NCBI RefSeq assembly: GCF_024323335.1
Contig: NC_066583.1
Location: 273,056,916 to 273,120,915 of the forward strand
DNA length: 64,000 bases
Origin: Lathyrus oleraceus
Lineage: Eukaryota; Streptophyta; Magnoliopsida; Fabales; Fabaceae
Direction of reading: 5' to 3'
Below, in pieces: positions 57,217-64,000 of the stretch (its first letter is position 1; every line of letters begins with the position of its first letter). A program made the position numbers and the translations under genes. The notes beneath the pieces are model-generated. The model saw nothing but the letters and a program-made list of their open reading frames with translations, made no database searches and had not been told where the DNA came from.

Positions 57217-58586
57217 CTTTAGTGAATCAAGGTCAAGGTGGTGAATTCAGAGTTGATGAGAATGGTGTTTTGAGATTTGGTAATCGGGTGTGTATTCCGG
57301 ATGTTATCGAACTTAAGAAGAGTATTCTTGAGGAAGGACATCGTAGTGGCCTGAGTATTCATCCTGGAGCTACGAAGATGCATCATGATTTGAAAAAGTT
57401 ATTTTGGTGGCCGGGAATGAAAAGAGAAATTGCGAGTTTTGTTTATTCCTGTTTGACTTGTCAGAAGTCAAAGATTGAGCATCAGAAGCCGTCTGGGCTA
57501 ATGCAACCGTTGACTATTCCAGAGTGGAAGTGGGATAGTATCAGTATGGATTTTGTGTCTGGTTTGCCGAGGACAAATAAGAATTGTGAAGCTATTTGGG
57601 TGATTGTTGACAGATTGACGAAATCGGCTCATTTCATTCCGATCAGAATGGATTATCCGTTAGAGAGATTAGCTGAGTTGTATATTGAGAAGATTGTAAG
57701 TTTGCATGGTATTCCGTCGAGTATTGTTTCGGACAGAGATCCTAGATTTACATCGAAGTTCTGGGAAGGTTTGCAAAGGGCTTTGGGAACTAAGCTGAGA
57801 TTGAGTTCTGCATATCATCCGCAGACTGATGGTCAGACTGAGAGGACGATTCAGTCATTAGAGGATCTTTTGAGAGCTTGTGTTTTGGAAAAGGGAGGTG
57901 CTTGGGATTGTTATTTACCTTTGATTGAGTTTACCTACAACAATAGTTTTCATTCGAGCATTGGTATGGCACCGTTTGAAGCTTTGTATGGTAGGAGATG
58001 TCGGACGCCTTTATGTTGGTATGAGTCCGGTGAGAGTGCTGTGGTTGGACCGGAGATTGTTCAACAGACTACGGAAAAGATTAAGATGATTCAGGAGAAG
58101 ATGAGAATTGCTCAGAGTCGTCAGAAGAGTTATCATGACAAGAGGAGGAAGTCACTTGAGTTCCAAGAGGGAGATCATGTGTTTCTTCGTGTTACTCCGA
58201 TAACTGGAGTTGGTCGAGCTTTGAAGTCGAAGAAGTTGACACCTCGATTTATTGGTCCTTATCAGATTTTGGAGAGGATAGGGGAGGTAGCCTATCGTAT
58301 CGCTTTACCGCCGTCACTTGCGAATTTGCATGAGGTGTTTCATGTGTCTCAGTTGAGGAGGTACATTCCTGATCCGTCGCATGTAGTCCAAGTAGATGAT
58401 GTACAGGTAAGAGATAACCTGACTGTTGAAACATCACCTATGAGGATCGAGGATCGAGAGTTGAAGCAATTGCGGGGTAGAGAGATTGCCTTGGTGAAGG
58501 TAGCTTGGGGAGGACCAGCAGGTGGCAATGTGACTTGGGAACTTGAGAGTCAGATGAAGGAGTCTTATCCGGAGTTATTCGCTTGA
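57201..58586 (+). CDS. Tekay integrase with C-terminal chromodomain
   Basis: It continues pol after the second frame break; the apparent start is arbitrary. An HHCC zinc finger (H47, H54, C84, C87) is followed by the D,D-35-E core: D117 in [10 protein letters not shown]178 in SDRDPRF, and E214 in TDGQTER, with exactly 35 residues between the last two. Then come [19 protein letters not shown] (GPY/F domain) and [16 protein letters not shown]. The last ~60 residues ([42 protein letters not shown]) resemble the group II chromodomain of Tekay/Del chromoviruses, thought to steer insertion toward chromatin marks. The stop is at 58584-58586. Key residues all present; no internal stop. Confidence 0.92.
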   Translation: MVDKLTLVNQGQGGEFRVDENGVLRFGNRVCIPDVIELKKSILEEGHRSGLSIHPGATKMHHDLKKLFWWPGMKREIASFVYSCLTCQKSKIEHQKPSGLMQPLTIPEWKWDSISMDFVSGLPRTNKNCEAIWVIVDRLTKSAHFIPIRMDYPLERLAELYIEKIVSLHGIPSSIVSDRDPRFTSKFWEGLQRALGTKLRLSSAYHPQTDGQTERTIQSLEDLLRACVLEKGGAWDCYLPLIEFTYNNSFHSSIGMAPFEALYGRRCRTPLCWYESGESAVVGPEIVQQTTEKIKMIQEKMRIAQSRQKSYHDKRRKSLEFQEGDHVFLRVTPITGVGRALKSKKLTPRFIGPYQILERIGEVAYRIALPPSLANLHEVFHVSQLRRYIPDPSHVVQVDDVQVRDNLTVETSPMRIEDRELKQLRGREIALVKVAWGGPAGGNVTWELESQMKESYPELFA

Positions 58587-58615
58587 GGTATGTTTTCGAG
58601 GACGAAAACTCTTTT

Positions 58616-58628
58616 AGTGGGGGAGAGT
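58616..58628 (+). other. Tekay polypurine tract
   Basis: AGTGGGGGAGAGT directly before the 3' LTR start TGTGACACC. Confidence 0.9.
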
Positions 58629-60648
58629 TGTGACACCCCGATTTAAAAATAAGATAATTATTTAATTTAAGTTAATATTATATTTATTAATTTAATTAAA
58701 TAATTGGAATTATTGGATTATTATTATTATTTTGGAATAATAATTATTGGAAAATATATAAGTGTGAAGTAAGGAAAAAGAATCCCATTTGGTAAAAAGA
58801 GTTTTACGTGAAACAGAGAAGCGGCTGAAAAGTGGAAAGTGGAGAAAGGGCAAAGAGGAAGAGCAAGGGCAAAGGTTGGAGAAGAGAAAAGCTTGGAGCT
58901 TAGAGATTGCCGGATTAACTCAGGTAAGGGGGGTTTATCGTCGTTTAATGGGTATTATGGGTTAGCATGTAATGGGTAGTGATAAGCCGTTGAATTGACC
59001 CTAATTGGGATTATGAATGCTGGAAAATTATGTTGGATAAACTGTGTTTAGGCTGTAATTGAATATGTGGTTGGGTTAGTGGTGAATTTCCGAACGTATA
59101 GCTTTTTACGGAATTGGAATCGGAGGTCCGGAAGTCCTCCAACGGCGGAAAATGCGGAGAATTCTGCATTCTGCCTTGTGTTAGCGCAGGAACAGCTTTC
59201 TGTCTTGCGTTAACCGGTTAACCCAGGGTGTTAACCGGTTAACACTGTTATGTATTCTGAATAAATTGCTGTTTTGTCTGTGTTAACCGGTTAACCCAGG
59301 GTGTTAACCGGTTAACACTGTTGTGATTGCTGAGATATTGCTGTTTTGTCTGCGTTAACCGGTTAACCCAGGGCGTTAACCGGTTAACACTGTTAAGTTT
59401 TGGGCAGGAAGCGTGTTTGTGCTGCGTTAACCGGTTAACCCAGGGCGTTAACCGGTTAACACTGTTGCAGAGTGGAAAAATTGTTAATTAAAATGTTGTG
59501 TGCCTAATTGATGGTTGCCTATATCGGTGTGTGATATAGTAGGGATTATTTCCCGCTGTTTTGAGCAGTATAGGTATTAGTAGAGTGTGCTAATACTGTT
59601 TTTAATTATTTGACATGATATGATGTGTTGATACATGTGTTGATAATGTATGATGGTATGCATAATGTTGCGAATGTGTATGTTATGCATGTGTTGTGAA
59701 TGGACTGTTTTATGGCTTAGAGAGTGAGCATCGGTCCATTGTGGATTATTGTTGTGATGTTGCATTGCTAGGTGATTAGCGTGCATAATGTGGCCTTTAT
59801 GGTGGTAGCTAATTCCCATGGTGAGGAATTAGTGATGTTAGTCATTTGGACTGTTTTTGATGTTTGCATGCTAGGTGAATTAGCGTGCATAGCATGGCCC
59901 TTGGGGTGGTAGCTAATTCCCATGGTGAGGAATTAGTGATGTGAGTCACTAGGTCTCAAATGAGTGGGACTGGTGAGCTTGGTAGCCGTACCTAGATTTG
60001 GTCGGTGAAGTTGAACTATATGTTCACGAATAGTCGGTACCGCATGCATGGAGTCTCATTGCATAATATATGTGTAGTGTATAATATGAATGGATGTATT
60101 CCAATGTTATACGTGTGTTGTGTTGGCATTGAGCATGAGTATGAATTGTGTTAATATTGAGTATGATATTTGAGTTGATGTGCCGTTACTGAATGTGTGA
60201 TACGATTAGGGTGATTAATGTGTTAAATTACTTAACATGACATTATATTCTATAATGCTTATTATATCGATTGAGGAACTCACCCTTACAACTATTTTTC
60301 AGGTAACGAGCAGTGATTGAGTAGAAGCTAATGCTTGGAGTCTAGTGTAGTCTCCTTAGTGGGTCATGCTCTGATAGATGTAACATCGGGAGGGAACATT
60401 TTAATTGTGTTGTTGATGTTTGTTGAACCAGTTTACATGTAGTATGTTACATGTTTTGAATGATCGATTTGATCTCTATCCGCTGCGTATTGTGCAATAC
60501 TTTATGTTTTGAGTTAAATAATGAGCATGACTAAATAGTATGACGAATGGTGCGAAATAAATGTGTGACACCCTTAATTGCATGATTACTCTGATTTATA
60601 TGTTGTTATTTTAATTAAATATTTGGGGTATTTTAGAAGGGTGTTACA
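58629..60648 (+). mobile_element. Tekay 3' LTR (2020 bp)
   Basis: Complete copy, 2020 bp, equal in length to the summed 5' LTR parts. It differs at about ten sites by eye (e.g. AACTTAGG/AACTCAGG, ATGGATAG/ATGGGTAG, CAGGTGACG/CAGGTAACG). TATA box 58755-58762. Confidence 0.95.
59209..59460. repeat. array of eight GTTAACCGGTTAAC palindromes (3' LTR)
   Basis: Same array as 32844-33095, same spacing; all eight palindromes are intact. Confidence 0.97.
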
Positions 60649-60653
60649 ATGAA
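60649..60653. repeat. 5-bp target site duplication, right of Tekay element
   Basis: ATGAA, partner of 32259-32263. Confidence 0.85.
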
Positions 60654-60819
60654 CAAAAGTTAGAAAAGAAGAAAAATAATCAGAGTAAGTTGAATAGACA
60701 AAATCAGACAATTGAGTAGAGGTACAGTTACACGATGAATAACAAGGAGAGAGAAAAGATGAGGAGTAATATGAACACTCTTGTGAGGTTGTTAGGTAGT
60801 AGTTAGGACAAGATTTATG

Positions 60820-60911
60820 TTAACAAAAAACATGGATTTGAAATTTTTTATGGATTAAAATCAAAGTTTAATACCATTTTGAAAACTGTTTTAATATCAA
60901 GCAGCAAAAAA
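60820..60911 (-). mobile_element. fragment of copia LTR, empty Helitron site
   Basis: AACATGGATTTGAAATTTTT, ATTAAAATCAAAGTTTAA, TTTGAAAACTGTTTTAATAT and AATCAGAATTGCA match 63280-63344 plus 63931-63957 of the copia LTR without the Helitron. The junction TTTTAA/TATCAAG lies at 60894/60895. Probably the remnant of the 3' LTR of the relic at 60912-64000. Confidence 0.65.
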
Positions 60912-61379
60912 TCAGAATTGCATCTCAAAGTCCATCGGTTTATCAAGGATGTAGGTTATCCCTTCGGCAGGAAACTCAAACATTATCCTAAAATTATCCT
61001 TGTGAATTACAATTTTAACTCCTCTTACAGATAATCTCAAATAGGTTCCTACAAGTTTTAGGTTTAGGTAGAACTCTTTTACTAAGTTTAGAAAATTCCT
61101 ATCCGATATTTGGGTGAAGAGCTCTTTGAGAGAAGCTTGACAAATTTGGTGATAAGGCTTGTGACTTTTTAAGAGAACCAGTTCCAAGTACCACATTTTA
61201 ATTACTTTCTTGGCCATAATTGTCATCTTTTCTTCTTTCTTGTGGTTTATCAAACCCACAGTGAACATATTTCTTCTTGGTGTTTCTCTAGATTTTTGGC
61301 TTGAGGAAGCCATGGTGATACTTATGGCAGAGGAATTCACACAATAAAGTATGCAAGAAGGCATGAATTTAAGATGCAA
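60912..61379 (-). CDS. retroelement-associated open frame, putative plant transposon protein type
   Basis: A 155-codon frame, of which about 132 codons follow the internal MASSSQKSRETPRRNMFTVG start (ATG near 61312), which I prefer because it has the usual N-terminus of this family. Conserved phrases are SHKPYHQICQASLKELFTQI, NLVKEFYLNLKLVGTYLRLS, VRGVKIVI and EFPAEGITYILDKPMDFE. It resembles the 'putative plant transposon protein' domain frequent in legume retroelements. It is short and ends where LTR-like sequence begins, so it is probably a truncated fragment. It lies on the same strand as the gag remains at 61680-63190 but with no pol between. Function unknown. Confidence 0.5.
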   Translation of the reverse strand: MHLKFMPSCILYCVNSSAISITMASSSQKSRETPRRNMFTVGLINHKKEEKMTIMAKKVIKMWYLELVLLKSHKPYHQICQASLKELFTQISDRNFLNLVKEFYLNLKLVGTYLRLSVRGVKIVIHKDNFRIMFEFPAEGITYILDKPMDFEMQF

Positions 61380-61679
61380 GATAAATAAATTTGGTGATAC
61401 TTATGGTAGAGGAATTCACACAACAAAATAAATAAATTCATTATTTTAAGGGTTTAATTAGAGGTTTTTGATTAATTCAACCTTAAAATAATGTATATCT
61501 ATTTTATCAAGAAATCTTGATAAATACTCCCCTTAACGAGAAAAACTAATCATATTATGGTGTATGCTTCTCTTCACATCGTTTGATGCAAGAGTTGCTA
61601 AAAATAATAAAGTGAACATGTCCATTACAAACATATTCATTCAACTAATCACCAAGGATCATAAACCTTGAGACAGTCT
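61380..61679. other. spacer inside the copia relic
   Basis: Contains a ~35-bp direct duplication (GATACTTATGGCAGAGGAAT / GATACTTATGGTAGAGGAAT, at 61317 and 61396). Otherwise no recognisable content. Confidence 0.5.
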
Positions 61680-63190
61680 CAAGAACACTTTCTTTGATCA
61701 TTTTACTTAATATTTTCCATCATCGTATGTTCTTGGATCAAATACTTCATATATAGTATACCTAAAGGTATACTCCTGCTTTGCACATCTTCATAAATAA
61801 TCGTCAAATCTCCATGTTGCAAAACACACCTACAAAACACTAAGATTTCGCCATTGGTGCCTACACCTTCTTGGGCCCAGGTGCATTAGTTCCAAAAGAT
61901 CTAAGGTTTTTACCTTTAGATCTTTTCAATTTATTAAAACAAAAAGGTTCTAGATGACCAACTCTCTTACAGTGTGATCTATGTCTTTCCTAGGGTTTGT
62001 TTCCTTCTTAAATCCTAATCCATCTTTATTTAAGGAAGGCATTTAACTTGATAAGATCAAGTCAAACTTTTCTTTACCTTGGGTAAACTTACCTAGGGTT
62101 TCATGCAAATCGTTAACTTCGAGACACAAGTCTCACATGTTTCTTTTGACTTTCTAATCTTAGTTATTTCTTTATGGAATACTTTATTTATTCCTTCAAG
62201 ATATCTAATCGACTCTTTGAGACCTAGTGTGCATTCTCTTAGTTTACCATTTTCATCTACTAATTAAATACTCATTATAAACAGTTGTTCATAAGATGGT
62301 TTGACACCTGAAATAGTATTTGCCTCGTAGGATGTCTTTAAGAAAATTTCATCTTCTTTGTTGGAAGAAGATTCTTCCATATTTCTCCATAAAGTTGATG
62401 TCCCTCCTTCTCTTCTTTGTTCGAATATGGAAGAAACTTCTTTTTATTCTTTACCACTTCTTAAACAGGAGGTTCCTTTGTTTGATGTTGAATCTTCCGA
62501 AGTTCGTTCAACTACTGAGTATGTTATTTTGAAGGATTCTACCGGGATTGTATAATAGGAGTATGATGAAGTTGGTGATTCTTCGGTTTTTACTTCTTCG
62601 TGTTTGAGTAAATGGACTCGTTCATTCAATTTCTCCATAATTTCCTTTCTTCTTAATTTTTCTTGAAATTCATGAAGGCTCCCATCTTTTGATTTAAGAA
62701 TTAGATTAAACTTCCAATTCTTAACTCTTAGACATTGGTTAGTTACAAACATTTTAATACAACATTTAAAAGGAGTATATTTATCTTCTTTGCCTCGGGT
62801 ATTCATCTCCTCTTGTTTGATACCTGGAGAAGCTCCACATATCATTTTAAGAGTGTCTCACATTTCCTTGTCAGTATTACATTAATAAACATAATAAAAT
62901 TTACTATCATCTAGAGACATTATTATAAAGCTGCTAGTTTTAAAATCTATCTCAAACTTTCTCCTTTTCTCTTTGGTCGAGAGGGAATCAGGCTTATCTA
63001 CTACTTCATCATTTACTTGATGAGTAGGGATAAACGGATCATTGATTATTGTTTCCTATAATTCATGATTTCTACTTTGAAAAAAAATTCTAAACATGGC
63101 TTTCAAAATATCAAATCTACTATTATTGAAGAGTGGTGGGGTGTTTAGAAAAGATCTCTTATCCGAAGTCATCTTCCTCCTGAGACAACT
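61680..63190 (-). pseudogene. SIRE/Maximus-type copia gag, broken
   Basis: On - it begins near 63170 with MTSDKRSFLNTPPLFNNSRF and DILKAMFRIFFQSRNHEL, then INDPFIPTHQVNDEVVDKPD, RRKFEIDFKTSSFIIMSLDD and, in the open part 62845-62444, ASPGIKQEEMNTRGKEDKYT and EFQEKLRRKEIMEKLNERVH. These match the gag (UBN2-type) of this copia lineage, which coats element RNA. Several in-frame stops occur before 62845. A zinc-knuckle-like RSHCKRVGHLEPFCFNKLK (about 61980-61920) and APGPKKVWAP (about 61870) follow, in the place where gag passes into protease. Nothing of protease, integrase or RT follows. Dead. Confidence 0.75.
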
Positions 63191-63209
63191 AGTCCTTAAA
63201 TAAGAGTTA

Positions 63210-63222
63210 GGCTATAATGCCA
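63210..63222 (-). other. primer-binding site of the copia relic
   Basis: On - TGGCATTATAGCC, two mismatches from the initiator tRNA-Met site TGGTATCAGAGCC, two bases after the presumed LTR end. Confidence 0.6.
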
Positions 63223-63224
63223 CT

Positions 63225-64000
63225 TGTTGGACATGTGACTTCGCACACAAGAGGATGGTGAATTATGTGGTTTAGAAAAACATGATTTTGAAAAACTTTG
63301 CAGATTAAAATCAAAGTTTAAAATTGCATTGAAAATTATTTTAACTAGATTAAGACCCGCGCGATGCGCGGTTATAAATTACATTTTATTTGTTTTTTTA
63401 TTGAATTGTAATTATGTTAAGAATTATTATTTTTTTAAAATATGATCGATACTTTTATATTACTAATAATTTATTATGAGTTATAATTGACACTTATTAA
63501 ATTATTAGTTGAAATATCAGAGTTCTTATTTTAGGCGTTACTACCTAAATTTTTATTATACTCTCTACAATCAATATAAGAAAAAAGTTGTGTAAACTTT
63601 AAATCAATTTTGACAAATTCTATATCTTTATATGTGACAAAGGCAAGAACATTGTTATTTGTCTTTAATTTATTTGTAAAACATGATATGAAGAATATAT
63701 AATAGAAAATAAAATTGAAGTTAAAAAGAAATTGTTAAATTAATATATTTTTTGTATTTGTCGGGACTTGAACCCGTGACCTCTAACGTTATGTGATTGC
63801 ATCTTTTGAGAAGTGAAGATGAAATTTGAAAGATGCCACATATGAAAAATGATTATGTGGCACAAATTATATTGAAGTGTCAACATGATAGTGCGTGCTT
63901 CAGATTTAATATATTATAATTGATAATAGATATCAAGAAGTAGAAAATTAGAATTGCAGAAAATAAAGTGTTGAGGGGAAATAGAGAACACCGAGAATTT
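63225..64000 (-). mobile_element. 5' LTR of the copia relic (runs off the window)
   Basis: The plus strand reads TGTTGGACATGTGACTTCGC from 63225, so on - the LTR ends in ...ACATGTCCAACA beside the primer site. It holds the Helitron at 63345-63930. The LTR body resumes at 63931 and the start lies beyond 64000. Confidence 0.6.
63345..63930 (-). mobile_element. non-autonomous Helitron, 586 bp
   Basis: On - it starts TCTATTATCAATTATAATAT and ends with the hairpin CCGCGC-ATC-GCGCGG followed, after about a dozen bases, by CTAG. Thus it has the 5' TC, the 3' hairpin and the CTRR end of Helitrons. It sits between A and T with no target duplication; the same site without insert is at 60894/60895. No Rep-helicase frame. 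A tRNA T-arm-like GGGTTCAAGTCCCG lies inside (63762-63775 on -). Confidence 0.9.

Larger units (their letters stand above)
32264..60648 (+). mobile_element. Tekay-type Ty3/gypsy chromovirus, split by a nested Ogre element
   Basis: LTRs of 2020 bp each (5' copy in two parts, 32264-33414 and 53224-54092; 3' copy 58629-60648) begin TGTGACACC and end GTGTTACA. The element has a tRNA-iMet primer site, gag-protease, RT-RNase H and integrase-chromodomain frames in the Ty3/gypsy order, a polypurine tract and target duplication ATGAA. Without the insertion it is about 8.6 kb. The lineage call rests on the C-terminal chromodomain-like segment, gag with zinc knuckles and general resemblance to Tekay/Del pol; I could not run a tree. 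About ten LTR differences were counted by eye, so it is fairly young. Confidence 0.9.

Noticed and set aside
63755..63785. Possible tRNA gene on the minus strand
   Set aside because: Only a T-arm-like B box is present; no acceptor, D or anticodon arm could be laid out.

Overview
This window is repeat-dominated plant nuclear DNA. The best fit is a legume of the pea/vetch group (Fabeae). That is inferred from very long-LTR Ogre-type Ty3/gypsy elements, a Tekay-type chromovirus, Maximus/SIRE-like Ty1/copia debris, and a MULE transposon that carries a plant mobile domain gene. I see no host gene that I would defend as intact, no rRNA or complete tRNA gene and no CRISPR. Nearly all coding signal belongs to transposable elements, most of it broken.

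Layout. 1-6025: the 3' end of an Ogre-type element, made of the internal tail, a polypurine tract and a 4.1 kb LTR. 6240-7985: remains of a MULE-related OTU protease-like gene and a second small MULE-associated gene. 8050-9824: AT-rich spacer. 9835-15355: a 5.5 kb MULE with long terminal inverted repeats, a 9-bp target duplication, a transposase gene on +, and on - a plant mobile domain gene and a small third gene. 15365-17600: gene-like but non-coding DNA with a tandemly duplicated 5'-leader-like block. 17600-21780: AT-rich DNA with MITE-like foldbacks. 21780-26000: mosaic of a copia RNase H scrap, an Athila-like LTR, primer site and gag, and a SIRE-like 3' end. 26000-29480: AT-rich DNA with a second foldback copy and a 146-bp AT run. 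29490-30490: decayed Helitron-like copy. 30780-32263: reverse-strand copia RT/RNase H pseudogene.

32264-60648 is the centrepiece. A Tekay-type Ty3/gypsy element (two 2020-bp LTRs, gag-protease, RT-RNase H and integrase-chromodomain reading frames, target duplication ATGAA) is split inside its 5' LTR by a 19,804-bp Ogre-type element. That element has two 6030-bp LTRs, a target duplication ATTAG, no gag and only scraps of pol. By eye the Ogre LTRs differ at about 9 sites in 6030 bp and the Tekay LTRs at about 10 in 2020 bp, which fits the nesting order and a very recent Ogre insertion. 60649-64000: a reverse-oriented SIRE/Maximus-type copia relic whose LTR contains a 586-bp non-autonomous Helitron. 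The unoccupied version of that insertion site is visible about 2.5 kb away.

How the parts work together. The gag-less Ogre derivative keeps LTRs, primer site and polypurine tract and must have been moved by proteins made elsewhere. The Tekay element encodes a full enzyme set, but two single-base frame breaks divide it into three reading frames. The MULE and the Helitron are non-functional or non-autonomous as they stand.
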